Below are positions 45,067-54,649 of a stretch of 64,000 bases of DNA, piece by piece; position 1 is the stretch's first letter; every line of letters starts with the position of its first letter. Under the pieces are notes generated by a model. The model made no database searches, was not told the DNA's origin, and saw only the letters and a program-made list of their open reading frames with translations. The DNA is from Arcobacter sp. CECT 8985 (lineage in GTDB: Bacteria > Campylobacterota > Campylobacteria > Campylobacterales > Arcobacteraceae): NCBI RefSeq assembly GCF_004116495.1, contig NZ_PDKC01000001.1:124001-188000 (forward strand). The letters run 5' to 3'. The position numbers and the translations under genes were made by a program.

Positions 45067-47181
45067 ATGTTAAAAAAAGATTTATTAATTGATTCTAGTG
45101 GATATGTATTAAATCTACTAGAAAAAATATTATCAACAAATATAAAGATTTATGGTCAAGAGAATATTCCAAAAGATAATCCTAAAATATTTGTTGCAAA
45201 TCATTTTACAAGAATAGAGGCACTACTTGTGCCTTATTGTTTATATGATATTACAAATAAAAAAGTAGGAGTTATCGCAGATGATGGATTAATGAAATCA
45301 TATTTTGGAAACTATTTACAAAATATAGGCGCATTAGCAAAATCCCATCCAAATAGAAATAATATTATTTTATCTGATTTATTAACTGCAAGAAAAGATT
45401 GGCTTATTTTTCCAGAAGGAAGAATGGTAAAAGCAAAAGATATTACTAAAGAAGATAACCATTATACAGTAAAAATAAACGATAATAAAACTAGAATATT
45501 TACTGGTTCTGCTTTTTTTGCATTATATTCTGAAATTTTAAGACAAGATTATTTAAATAAAAAAATAAAAAATAAAAATAAATTTCAAAGAAAATACCTT
45601 ATAAATCAAAATGATAAAATTGAAGATAAAGAGACTATGATTATACCTATAAATATAACATATTCTCCAATAAGAACAGAAGAAAATTTTCTAGAAAAAA
45701 TGGTAAAAAGATTATATGATGATATAAGTGATAAGTTTTTAGAAGAGATTAAAATTGAAAGTAACATAGTGTTAAATTCCCAAATAATCATCAGGATTTT
45801 AAAACCAATATCTTTACATAAAATGCTAAAAAATTCTTATGGAATTGAACTTAATCATAATACAATTGTAGAAAAATTAAGATATGAATTGACTCACAAA
45901 TTTATGAAAAGAATATACGAAAATCTAACAGTTAGATTTGAACATATATTTGTATTAATTTTATATTACTTAAAGCAACCAAGAATTTCTAAATTATATT
46001 TTAAAAGACTTATATATTTAGTTGCGAAAAGGGTAAAAGAAGATTGTACACTTTTTGAAGATGATATAAGAAAAGATATTATAAATCTTATTTCATATGA
46101 GAACTATGATACTTTTGATGAAATAATAAAAATTGCAATAAATGATAAGATAATAACACAAACAAAAGATGAGTATATAATACATAAAGATATATTATTA
46201 AATATGCATACTCACAATACAATAAGAATAAAAAATATTTTAAGAGTGGTTTTAAATGAGGTATTAATAATTGATAAAATGAATGAAATTGTAAAACAAA
46301 AAGTATCATTGAATAATGATGAAATTGATACTGAACTTTTACATATTTTACAAGAAGAGGAAATTGATGAATTTGAAACTGATTATATAAAATTTTCTCA
46401 AAAACATGATATAAAACCAAAAGATATAGGAAAGCCTTTTTTATTAAAATATAATAATTCAAAAAAATGTATTCTAATAATTCATGGGTTTTCATCTGCA
46501 CCTAAAGAAGTAGAAGAGTTAGCAGTATTTTTGAATAATCAAGGTTTTAATGTTTATGCAGTAAGACTAAAAGGGCATGGAACAGTACCTGAAGATTTAA
46601 AAGATACATCATATAAAGATTGGTATAATAGTGTTTCAAGAAGTGTAACTATTGCAAGTTTAAAATATGACAAAATTGATATTGTTGGTTTTTCAACAGG
46701 CGGACTACTTGCATTATTAAGTTCTAGAAAATATTTACCAAAATTAAAATCAATAGTTTGTATAAATGCAGCTTTAAATTTAAATGATATAAGAATAAAA
46801 ACTGTTTTACCTGCAATTGATTTTTGGAATGACATTGTAAGTTCATTCAATGCTAATAGTTTAAAAAAAGAATTTATAGAAAATAAAGCAAGATATCCTA
46901 AAATAAATTATGATAAATTTTATGTAAAAGCTATACTTCAATTAAAAGAACTAATGAATATAACTAAACTAAACCTTGAAAAGATAAATAAAAAAATATT
47001 AATAATTCAAGCAAAAAATGATCCAGTTGTAAATATAAGTTCTGCATATGAAATACATGATAAAATAAAATCACAAAATAAACAATTGGCTATTTTTGAA
47101 CTAAATGAACATGTAATTATAAAAGGGAAAAATACAAAAAAAGTTTTTGATAAAATAGAACAATTTTTAGTAAATGAATAA
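45067..47181 (+). CDS. Fusion of PlsC-like acyltransferase and alpha/beta hydrolase
   Basis: A 704-residue two-domain protein. The N-terminal part (about 25-275) resembles 1-acylglycerol-3-phosphate acyltransferases: NHFTRIE (H46, E51), a variant of the HX4D motif with Glu for Asp, and FPEGRMVK about 70 residues later. A middle region of about 170 residues is helical and unrecognised. The C-terminal part (about 465-704) is an alpha/beta hydrolase: IIHGFSSAPKEVEEL, nucleophile elbow GFSTGG (near 540), an Asp in AKNDPVV and a His in NEHVII. Its place in the fad operon suggests handling of acyl chains from phospholipids or lysophospholipids. Confidence 0.85.
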   Translation: MLKKDLLIDSSGYVLNLLEKILSTNIKIYGQENIPKDNPKIFVANHFTRIEALLVPYCLYDITNKKVGVIADDGLMKSYFGNYLQNIGALAKSHPNRNNIILSDLLTARKDWLIFPEGRMVKAKDITKEDNHYTVKINDNKTRIFTGSAFFALYSEILRQDYLNKKIKNKNKFQRKYLINQNDKIEDKETMIIPINITYSPIRTEENFLEKMVKRLYDDISDKFLEEIKIESNIVLNSQIIIRILKPISLHKMLKNSYGIELNHNTIVEKLRYELTHKFMKRIYENLTVRFEHIFVLILYYLKQPRISKLYFKRLIYLVAKRVKEDCTLFEDDIRKDIINLISYENYDTFDEIIKIAINDKIITQTKDEYIIHKDILLNMHTHNTIRIKNILRVVLNEVLIIDKMNEIVKQKVSLNNDEIDTELLHILQEEEIDEFETDYIKFSQKHDIKPKDIGKPFLLKYNNSKKCILIIHGFSSAPKEVEELAVFLNNQGFNVYAVRLKGHGTVPEDLKDTSYKDWYNSVSRSVTIASLKYDKIDIVGFSTGGLLALLSSRKYLPKLKSIVCINAALNLNDIRIKTVLPAIDFWNDIVSSFNANSLKKEFIENKARYPKINYDKFYVKAILQLKELMNITKLNLEKINKKILIIQAKNDPVVNISSAYEIHDKIKSQNKQLAIFELNEHVIIKGKNTKKVFDKIEQFLVNE

Positions 47182-47188
47182 AGGGTTA

Positions 47189-47635
47189 ATGTTGGATTTA
47201 AAAAAATTACAAGAAAAACTATATAAAGAAATTCCTCTTACAAAATTTATGGAAATAAAACTTAATAAAATACAAAATAATAGTTTAATAACATCAGCAA
47301 ACTTTGAAAAAAATAAAAATGACAAAAATACTGGTTTTGCAGGTAGTTTAAGTACTTTAGTTACAATTTCTGGTTGGTGTGCTTGTTATTTAAATACAAT
47401 CAAATTAGGCTATGGAAAAAGTATGATTGCTATTATCAAAAGCGACACTTCATATAAAGCTGCAGTTACAAAAGATTTTTATTGTGAAACAATCTTACCT
47501 TCAAAAGAAGAAATTGATTTATTTAAAAAGAAATTAGAAAATAAAAAGAGTTCATCATTAAGAATAAAATCTCAAATAATAGAAGATAAAAAAGTATGTG
47601 TTAAGTTTGAAGGTATATATATAATAAAAGTTTAA
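47189..47635 (+). CDS. Putative thioesterase, YiiD C-terminal domain-like
   Basis: A 148-residue single-domain protein resembling the YiiD_C hot-dog thioesterase-like family: NKNDKNTGFAGSLSTLVTISGWCACYL (about 47-73) and IIKSDTSYKAAVTKDFYCET are the typical core. The start is uncertain. ATG 47189 has AAAGGG close upstream (spacing only three), while an ATG at 47174 overlaps the previous stop without a ribosome site. As the last gene of the fad operon it may hydrolyse or bind acyl-CoA. Confidence 0.7.
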   Translation: MLDLKKLQEKLYKEIPLTKFMEIKLNKIQNNSLITSANFEKNKNDKNTGFAGSLSTLVTISGWCACYLNTIKLGYGKSMIAIIKSDTSYKAAVTKDFYCETILPSKEEIDLFKKKLENKKSSSLRIKSQIIEDKKVCVKFEGIYIIKV

Positions 47636-47661
47636 AAGAAAAGCTAAAAGCTCTTCTTTTA
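47633..47661. terminator. Bidirectional terminator after fad operon
   Basis: The stem TAAAAGAAAAGC / GCTCTTCTTTTA (one mismatch) with a five-base loop lies between the convergent thioesterase-like and small secreted protein genes. The AT-rich flanks supply short T runs in both directions. Confidence 0.65.
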
Positions 47662-48006
47662 CCAGTTACAAGTATCTTTTCTAGAAGAATCTAAAATTAA
47701 ACTGTTTTTTGTTCCCCAACTTTTTGTAAATGCATCTGCAGGGAATAACTGTTTTTCATCTTTTGAAACTCTAAATTTAAAAATACCATTAGAATTTAAA
47801 ATAATATATTTTTCGTTATTTTTTGTTTCAACTTTATATGTTCTATGTCCAGCTCCAGGAAAAGCTTTACCATTTTCACAAAAAACTATCTCTTTAAAAG
47901 CACCACTTTTATCTTGATTAATATATGTACCTTTAATCCATTCAGAAGAAAAACCACTACTTACAAAAATAGATAACAAAACAAACGAAAATAAAATTTT
48001 TTTCAT
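47659..48006 (-). CDS. Small secreted protein of unknown function
   Basis: A 115-residue protein with a clear Sec signal peptide (MKKILFSFVLLSIFVSSGFS, likely cleavage near 20-21), followed by a compact beta-rich mature part (WIKGTYINQDKSGAF, YKVETKNNEKYIILNSNGIFKFRVSKD). Two cysteines in the mature chain (VFCENG and DTCNW at the C-terminus) could form a disulfide. I do not recognise the family. It stands alone between the fad operon and the M48 protease, with which it is divergent. Confidence 0.7.
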   Translation of the reverse strand: MKKILFSFVLLSIFVSSGFSSEWIKGTYINQDKSGAFKEIVFCENGKAFPGAGHRTYKVETKNNEKYIILNSNGIFKFRVSKDEKQLFPADAFTKSWGTKNSLILDSSRKDTCNW

Positions 48007-48135
48007 TTTTTCCCTTTTTAATTAATTATTTTTAAGATTCAAATATTATTAAAAAATAACTAACAATAATCTTAAATCAATATTAAAAAATTAAATACCT
48101 TTTGGTATAATAATTCAATCAAAAAAACAAGGTAA

Positions 48136-48957
48136 ATGATGAGTAGTAAAAGTAAAAGTTTTTTAATATCAATATTTTTGATCTTCTTTTTTATTGGATG
48201 TACAAACAAAGTCCCATATACAAATAGAAGTCAAATGATTTTGATTTCAAAAGATCAAGAGTTAGCATTGGGTGAAGAATCATATGAAAAGACATTAAAA
48301 AATTCTAAAGTAATAAAAAATACTAAAGATGCATTAAGAGTAAGAAAAATAGGAAGAGCAATAGCAAATGTAGTAAACAAAGATTATAAATGGGAATTTA
48401 ATCTTGTTGAAAATAAAGCGGCAAATGCTTTTTGTTTACCTGGAGGAAAAGTTGTTGTTTATACAGGAATTTTAAAGTTTGCAAAAAATGATGATCAATT
48501 AGCAACTGTAATTTCTCATGAAATTGCCCATGCATTAGCTAGACATGGAGCAGAAAGAATAAGCACAAATTTACTTGCACAAGGAGTTCAAGTTGCGGGA
48601 AATATCGCAATTGGTTCCCAAGCACCTCAATATACACAAGCATTTAATATTGCATTTGGGTTAGGTAGTCAATATGGTGTTTTATTACCTTATGGAAGAA
48701 TGCAAGAAAGTGAAGCAGATGAAATTGGTATTCATTTGATGTATAAAGCAGGTTTTAATATCCATGAAGCTCTTAAATTTTGGCAGAATATGAGTAAAGA
48801 TAAAAATGAAGGATATGAATTTTTCTCAACACACCCAAATTCAAAAACAAGAATTAAAAATATAAAAAGAGTTATAAAAGAGATTGAAAAAAATAAAAAA
48901 GATGATTTTAATAATTTAGTTAAAAATATAAAACTAGGAGAAAAGATAAATAGATAA
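48136..48957 (+). CDS. M48 family zinc metalloprotease, lipoprotein
   Basis: A 273-residue periplasmic protease. The signal ends in a lipobox (FFIGC near residue 22), so it is probably lipid-anchored. The zinc site is HEIAHALARHG (HExxH) with a third ligand in ESEADEIGIHLM. The shape matches the LoiP/YcaL branch of M48 proteases, which act on outer-membrane or periplasmic proteins; the TPR region of BepA is absent. It is monocistronic, and a hairpin follows. Confidence 0.9.
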   Translation: MMSSKSKSFLISIFLIFFFIGCTNKVPYTNRSQMILISKDQELALGEESYEKTLKNSKVIKNTKDALRVRKIGRAIANVVNKDYKWEFNLVENKAANAFCLPGGKVVVYTGILKFAKNDDQLATVISHEIAHALARHGAERISTNLLAQGVQVAGNIAIGSQAPQYTQAFNIAFGLGSQYGVLLPYGRMQESEADEIGIHLMYKAGFNIHEALKFWQNMSKDKNEGYEFFSTHPNSKTRIKNIKRVIKEIEKNKKDDFNNLVKNIKLGEKINR

Positions 48958-48978
48958 AAGGAGAAGTTCTCCTTTTAT
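48954..48978. terminator. Bidirectional terminator between M48 protease and yebC
   Basis: The stem ATAAAAGGAG / CTCCTTTTAT (10 bp) with a five-base loop lies immediately after the protease stop and next to the convergent yebC stop. T runs are present on the plus side. Confidence 0.75.
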
Positions 48979-49689
48979 TTAAGCCATATTAGTAAATACT
49001 GCTTGAACATCATCATCATCTTCAAGCTTTTCTAATAATTTTCCAATTTCATCATGCTCTTCTTCTGTAAATTCATGAGGATTATTTGGTATTCTTTTTA
49101 ATTCTGCTTTTTTAAGTTCAATTCCAAGTTCTTCAAATTTTGCATTCATATTACCAAAATCTGTATAATCAGCAATTGCAATACATAATCCATCTTCTTC
49201 TTCTAACTCTTCTAAACCTGAATCAATAAGCTCTAATTCTAACTCTTCTAAATCCATATCTTCTGTTTTTTCAAACTCAAAAATTGCTCTTCTATCAAAC
49301 ATGAACTCTAAAGAACCAGTAGGTACAACTTGTCCACCATTTTTATTAAAATACATTTTAATATTTGCAACTGTTCTTGTATTATTATCTGTTGCACACT
49401 CAACAAAAATTAAAACACCGTGAGGACCTTTTCCTTCAAAATTAACATCAGTATAGTTTTTTGCATCTTTCCCAGTTGCTCTTTTAATAGCTGCTTCAAT
49501 ATTTGTTTTTGGTAAGTTTTGTGCTTTTGCATTTAAAATAGCTGTTCTTAAAGCTGGATTCATATCAGGATCACCACCACCAGCTTTTGCTGCAATTTCA
49601 ATTGCTTTTGCTAGTTTTGGGAAAACTCTAGACATATTCCCCCATCTTTTCATTTTCGCCGCTTTTCTATATTCAAAGGCTCTACCCAT
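48979..49689 (-). CDS. yebC: YebC/PmpR family DNA-binding regulator
   Basis: A 236-residue member of the YebC family, implicated in transcription regulation and, in recent work, in translation of proline-rich stretches. It has the invariant start [30 protein letters not shown] and the later [23 protein letters not shown]. The ATG at 49689 has GGAG six bases upstream; an in-frame TTG at 49701 is rejected. Length is normal. It is monocistronic and ends against the M48 protease terminator. Confidence 0.93.
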   Translation of the reverse strand: MGRAFEYRKAAKMKRWGNMSRVFPKLAKAIEIAAKAGGGDPDMNPALRTAILNAKAQNLPKTNIEAAIKRATGKDAKNYTDVNFEGKGPHGVLIFVECATDNNTRTVANIKMYFNKNGGQVVPTGSLEFMFDRRAIFEFEKTEDMDLEELELELIDSGLEELEEEDGLCIAIADYTDFGNMNAKFEELGIELKKAELKRIPNNPHEFTEEEHDEIGKLLEKLEDDDDVQAVFTNMA

Positions 49690-49848
49690 AAAGTACTCCA
49701 ATCAATTTTTTTTGCGGATTATACCAAGTTTGTAATAAATATGTAATTATTACAAACTAAATTTATAGCCAATGCTAAAATTTAATTATCATAAAAAAAT
49801 CTTTTTGGTATAATTTATATACATATATTAAGACAAAAGAGTACACAA

Positions 49849-50712
49849 ATGATAAAAAAATCCATATTATTAACTTTAGTTATATTTATAAATTTATTTG
49901 CAAATCAAACAAAATTATACTTTAATAAAAATAGTATATCAAATGCACAAACTGCAGTTTTATATCTTGAAGCAAAAGATATAACTAATCCTAAATTAAC
50001 AATATTAGAAAATAAAATAAACATTAATTTTCATAAATTAAATGGTAAAAAAAATATATACTATGCATTGGTTCCTAGCTCATATTATGACATAAACAAA
50101 AAACTTAAAATCATAGTTTCTTATACAAAAAATAATAAAAAATTATTTGATTCAATATACTTAAATGTAAAAGAAGGTACTTATAAAAGTGAAATAATTA
50201 AAGTAAAAAGTTCAAAAGTTACATTAAATAAAAGAACAAAAAAAAGAACAAAAACAGAATATTCAAATGCAATGAAAATCTATCATACTTTTACACCAAA
50301 AAAACTTTGGAAAGATAAATTTATACTACCTTTAAATAGTCCTATTACAAGTGCTTTTGGAACGAAAAGAGTTTATAATAATACTTTAAAAGGTTATCAT
50401 AGTGGGACTGATTTTAAAGCTAAAGTTGGTACAAAAATAATCGCAGCGAATGATGGGATAGTTGTACTTACAAAAAACAGATTCTATGCTGGAAATTCAA
50501 TAATAATAGATCATGGACAAGGTATTTATACTTGCTATTATCATTTGAGTAAATTCTTAGTTACTAAAAATCAAAGAGTAAAACGTGGTCAAGTTATCGC
50601 ATTAAGTGGGAAAACTGGTAGAGTAACAGGTCCACATTTACACTTTAGTGCAAGAGTAAATTCTGTACAAGTAGATCCTCTACAATTAATTGAGATATTA
50701 AATAATTTATAA
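49849..50712 (+). CDS. M23 family peptidoglycan endopeptidase
   Basis: A secreted LytM-type zinc peptidase of 287 residues. The signal peptide is MIKKSILLTLVIFINLFA. An N-terminal beta domain (about 20-150) precedes the M23 domain, with HSGTDF (first His/Asp zinc ligands) and the final GPHLHF motif. Such enzymes cut peptide crosslinks of the cell wall; in Campylobacter and Helicobacter relatives (Csd/Pgp-type) they set helical cell shape. Which orthologue this is cannot be decided here. Confidence 0.9.
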   Translation: MIKKSILLTLVIFINLFANQTKLYFNKNSISNAQTAVLYLEAKDITNPKLTILENKININFHKLNGKKNIYYALVPSSYYDINKKLKIIVSYTKNNKKLFDSIYLNVKEGTYKSEIIKVKSSKVTLNKRTKKRTKTEYSNAMKIYHTFTPKKLWKDKFILPLNSPITSAFGTKRVYNNTLKGYHSGTDFKAKVGTKIIAANDGIVVLTKNRFYAGNSIIIDHGQGIYTCYYHLSKFLVTKNQRVKRGQVIALSGKTGRVTGPHLHFSARVNSVQVDPLQLIEILNNL

Positions 50713-50797
50713 AAATAATAATAATTTTTTAGTTTAACTATTTCTTTTAGAAAATTACTATATAATAAATACACACTAAAAACACAAGGAAAAGAAA

Positions 50798-51565
50798 TTG
50801 AAGAGAATTATAATTTTATTTTCGTTTTTTTCAATTTTTTATGCATGTAATGCACAAAAAATAGAAAATAGCACTAATAATAATGTTGCTATTAACCAGT
50901 TTGATGATATATCAAATGAATTTCAAGATAGTTACAGTGATGATTTTGATCCCTTAAGTGGATATAACAGAGTTATGACACAATTTAATGATAAATTTTA
51001 TGTTTATCTTACTAGACCAGTTGTTAAAACATATAAAGAAGTAGTTCCCAACACAGCGAGAAAAGGGGTATCTAATTTTTTTACAAACTTAGGTTTTCCA
51101 ATAAGATTTATAAATAATTTATTGCAATTAAAATTTAAAAATTCATGGGATGAATTACAATTATTTGTATTAAATACTACTTTTGGAGTTGCTGGATTAA
51201 TAAATGTAGCAGAAGAGAATAATTTTAATTTAAAATATCATAATGAAGACTTTGGTCAAACATTGGGATATTGGGGTGTTGGAGATGGTTTTCACATAGT
51301 TTTACCAATATTAGGACCATCAAATTTAAGAGATACATTTTCACTATTCATAGATGAATATGCAAATCCATTGAAACCAGAAGATACATCTTTTTACTTA
51401 ACAGATTCAACAGAAAAATCTATTGGATTAAAAGCATTTAAAAAGATTAATAATACATCTTACTCATATCCTGTATATGATAAATTGAGAAAAGATGCAA
51501 TTGATTTATATCCATACTTAAAAGATTATTATAATAAATTAAGAGAAAAACAAATAAAGGAATAA
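50798..51565 (+). CDS. mlaA: MlaA (VacJ) family lipoprotein
   Basis: An outer-membrane lipoprotein of 255 residues that removes misplaced phospholipids from the outer leaflet. The signal ends in IFYAC (lipobox, Cys17). The family core is FDPLSGYNRVMTQFNDKFYVYLTRPV, followed by FFTNLGFPIRFINNLLQ and GYWGVGDGFHIVLPILGPSNLRD. The start is TTG 50798, with AAGGA seven bases upstream. It leads an operon with mlaC and an RND-type transporter. Confidence 0.92.
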   Translation: MKRIIILFSFFSIFYACNAQKIENSTNNNVAINQFDDISNEFQDSYSDDFDPLSGYNRVMTQFNDKFYVYLTRPVVKTYKEVVPNTARKGVSNFFTNLGFPIRFINNLLQLKFKNSWDELQLFVLNTTFGVAGLINVAEENNFNLKYHNEDFGQTLGYWGVGDGFHIVLPILGPSNLRDTFSLFIDEYANPLKPEDTSFYLTDSTEKSIGLKAFKKINNTSYSYPVYDKLRKDAIDLYPYLKDYYNKLREKQIKE

Positions 51566-51568
51566 TAT

Positions 51569-52147
51569 ATGATAAAAAAAATATTTTTAATAACTTGTTT
51601 AGTAACATCACTTTTTGCTTTTGAAAAAAATAATATTCAAGAACAAATGACTCAAAAAATACATAAAGTACTTTCTATATTAAAAGATAGCTCTCTTAAG
51701 AAAAAACAGAGAAATGAAAAAATAATAAATATTATGGATAATTCATTTGATTATAATATAATGTCTATGTTATCACTTGGAAGAACATGGAAAACAATAT
51801 CAAATGATCAAAGAAAAAGTTTTAGTAAAGCATTTATTGAAAGATTAAAAGAGTCTTATATAGACAAATTAGAATTATACAATGACCAAAAAATAGAAAT
51901 AAATAAACTAAAACAAAATAAATCTAGATTAATATTAAATACAATTTTAATAGGCAAAAAAGAAAATTATCCTATTGATTATAAATTTTATGAAAATAAA
52001 AAAGCCAACCAATGGTATATTTACGATGTGAATATTTTAGGTGTAAGTATTATTCAAACTTACAGAAAACAATTTGACGAATATTTAAAAGAGAAATCTA
52101 TTGATGATTTGATTCAATATTTAAAAGAAAAAAATAGTAAAGCATGA
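51569..52147 (+). CDS. mlaC: MlaC/Ttg2D family phospholipid-binding protein
   Basis: A periplasmic lipid shuttle of 192 residues, with a signal peptide (MIKKIFLITCLVTSLFA) and the MlaC pattern FDYNIMSMLSLGRTWKTISNDQRKSFSKAFIERLKESYIDKL. It starts three bases after mlaA and overlaps the RND transporter gene by four bases. In E. coli MlaC carries lipids between MlaA and the MlaFEDB ABC transporter; no mlaFEDB genes are nearby, so the partner here may be the RND protein. Confidence 0.88.
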   Translation: MIKKIFLITCLVTSLFAFEKNNIQEQMTQKIHKVLSILKDSSLKKKQRNEKIINIMDNSFDYNIMSMLSLGRTWKTISNDQRKSFSKAFIERLKESYIDKLELYNDQKIEINKLKQNKSRLILNTILIGKKENYPIDYKFYENKKANQWYIYDVNILGVSIIQTYRKQFDEYLKEKSIDDLIQYLKEKNSKA

Positions 52148-54627
52148 TAAAAAGATTTTATTCAAATTTTATATTTAAAAACCCTAAAAAGATAATTTTA
52201 TTAGTTTTAGTATTAATATCTATTTTAGGGTACTATGCAACAAAATTAGAAATTGATGCATCTTCAGAAACGTTATTATTAGAGAATGACAAAGATTTGG
52301 CTTTTTCAAGAGAAATTGCTCAAAATTACAAAACTCAAGATATGCTAATAGTGACATTTAGTCCTAAAAAAGATTTACTTTCAAAAGATAGTTTAAGTAC
52401 AATAAAAAAACTTAGTGATGATTTACTTAAATTAAACAAAACTCAAAGTATTACATCTGTTTTAAATGTACCATTACTTCAATCACCAGTTAGACCAATA
52501 TCTGAGTTAGTTGATAATGTAAAAACCATAGAAAATAGTAAGAGTTTTGATAAAAAACTTGTTAGACATGAATTTTTAACTTCACCTTTATATAAAAATA
52601 GTCTTGTAAGTCACGATTTTAAAACTACTGCAATAGTAATTAATCTAAAAAGGCAAAAAGAATTTTTTACTTTAGTTGAGAAAAGAAATGCTTTATTAAA
52701 GAAAAAAAACAATGGAACTGCTACACAAAAACAGTTAAAAGAGTATGAAAAAATTACTAAAGAGTTTAAAAATTATAGAGATACACAAAGAGAATTAACA
52801 GCTAAATATATTCAAAATATTAGAAATATTATAAAAAAATATCAAGATAAAGGAACTCTATTTTTAGGTGGAGTTAATATGATTGCTACAGATATCATCT
52901 CTTTTGTAAAAGATGATTTAGCCATCTATGGTTCTACATTGATATTATTACTTATTGCTATTTTATGGATTATATTTAGAGAAATAAAATGGGTTTTAAT
53001 ATCTGTATTAATTTGTACACTTTCTGTAATTGCTACAAGTGGTATGTTAGGATTTTTTAATTGGGAAGTAACAGTAATATCTTCTAATTTTATATCCTTA
53101 CAGTTAATCATCACTATTTCAATAGTTCTACACCTAATTGTAAGGTATAGAGAACTTAGTTTAAATTATAAAAATGCATCACAAAGTAAATTAGTTTTAA
53201 ATACAATGTTATCAAAATTAAATCCATCTTTTTTTGCAATTATTACAACAATTGCAGGTTTTGGTTCACTTTTATTATCAAATATTCAACCTGTAATAAA
53301 TCTTGGTTGGATGATGAGTGTTGGTATTGCAATATCATTATTAATCGCATTTTTAATTTTTCCAGCAATATTAATTCTTTTAAAAAAATCAAAACCAAAT
53401 AAAAGCTTTGAAAAAAATCTTCACTTTATTGAAACATCTATTAATTTAGTAAAAAATAGAGGTAATTGGATTTTAATTGGTAGTATTATTTTAATAGTAT
53501 TCTCTTTAACAGGGGCATCTAAACTTTTAGTTGAAAATAGCTTTATTTCATACTTTAAAAAAGATACTGAAATATATAAAAGTATGAAAATAATCGATCA
53601 AAAACTAGGTGGAACGACCCCTTTAGATGTTATTATCAATTTTGATGTAAAAAAACAAAAAGAAAATAATAATCAAGAATCACAAAGTAATGATATGCTT
53701 TCTTCATTTGAAGATGAGTTTAACAATTCTAGCAATGATGCTGAGTATTGGTTTACTAGCTATAAAATGAATATCATAAAAAAAGTTCATAATTATTTAG
53801 AAAGTATTGATTCAATAGGAAAAGTTCAATCATTAGCAACTATGCTAAAAATTGGTAAGATTTTGAATAAGGGAAAAGATTTAGACTCATTTAAACTTGC
53901 CCTACTTTATAAAAAACTTCCCCAAGAGTATAAAAAGATTATATTAAATCCATATATTGATATTGATAAGAATCAAGCAAGAATTACTATGAGAATAATA
54001 GATTCTGATAAAAATCTAAGAAGAGACGAATTATTAAAAAAAATAAAAAGAGATCTAAAAAAAATAGTAAATGACGATAATGTTCAAATAAGATTATCAA
54101 ATTTAATGGTTTTATATAATAATATGCTTCAATCACTATTTGATTCACAAGTAAAAACTCTTGGATTTGTTATTTTATCTTTATTTATAATGTTTCTTAT
54201 TCTATTTAGATCATTTATTTTAGCAACAATTGCAATTTTAGCAAATATGGTACCTATTTCTATAGTATTTGGTATTATGGGATGGGCTGGAATTCCTTTA
54301 GATATTATGACAATAACAATTGCAGCAATTTCAATAGGAATTGGAGTTGATGATACAATTCACTATATTCATAGATTCAAAGAAGAGTTCAAAAAAGACC
54401 ACAACTATGAAAATGCAATGATGAGATCTCATAGAACAATTGGTTTTGCAATGGTTTATACATCTGTTGCAGTTATGGTAGGATTTTCAATTTTGGTACT
54501 TTCAAATCTAATTCCTACTATATATTTTGGATTATTAACAGTAATTGTTATGGCTACTATTTTACTTTCTGCAATTTTATTATTACCAAGATTACTTATA
54601 CTATTTAGACCTTTTTCTAAGGTTTAA
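52144..54627 (+). CDS. RND-superfamily (MMPL/HpnN-like) lipid transporter
   Basis: An 827-residue inner-membrane protein with two halves, each with one helix, a large periplasmic loop and a five-helix bundle (about 255-400 and 675-820). Key segments are FGIMGWAGIPLDIMTITIAAISIGIGVDDTIHYIHRF, with the conserved Asp pair of RND carriers, and the related VISSNFISLQLIITISIVLHLIVRYREL in the first half. It belongs to the MMPL/HpnN group that moves lipids or hydrophobic molecules. The four-base overlap with mlaC and the link to mlaA suggest proton-driven lipid transport across the envelope. Confidence 0.87.
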   Translation: MIKRFYSNFIFKNPKKIILLVLVLISILGYYATKLEIDASSETLLLENDKDLAFSREIAQNYKTQDMLIVTFSPKKDLLSKDSLSTIKKLSDDLLKLNKTQSITSVLNVPLLQSPVRPISELVDNVKTIENSKSFDKKLVRHEFLTSPLYKNSLVSHDFKTTAIVINLKRQKEFFTLVEKRNALLKKKNNGTATQKQLKEYEKITKEFKNYRDTQRELTAKYIQNIRNIIKKYQDKGTLFLGGVNMIATDIISFVKDDLAIYGSTLILLLIAILWIIFREIKWVLISVLICTLSVIATSGMLGFFNWEVTVISSNFISLQLIITISIVLHLIVRYRELSLNYKNASQSKLVLNTMLSKLNPSFFAIITTIAGFGSLLLSNIQPVINLGWMMSVGIAISLLIAFLIFPAILILLKKSKPNKSFEKNLHFIETSINLVKNRGNWILIGSIILIVFSLTGASKLLVENSFISYFKKDTEIYKSMKIIDQKLGGTTPLDVIINFDVKKQKENNNQESQSNDMLSSFEDEFNNSSNDAEYWFTSYKMNIIKKVHNYLESIDSIGKVQSLATMLKIGKILNKGKDLDSFKLALLYKKLPQEYKKIILNPYIDIDKNQARITMRIIDSDKNLRRDELLKKIKRDLKKIVNDDNVQIRLSNLMVLYNNMLQSLFDSQVKTLGFVILSLFIMFLILFRSFILATIAILANMVPISIVFGIMGWAGIPLDIMTITIAAISIGIGVDDTIHYIHRFKEEFKKDHNYENAMMRSHRTIGFAMVYTSVAVMVGFSILVLSNLIPTIYFGLLTVIVMATILLSAILLLPRLLILFRPFSKV

Positions 54628-54649
54628 ATAGTAATAAAAAGGAGTCATT

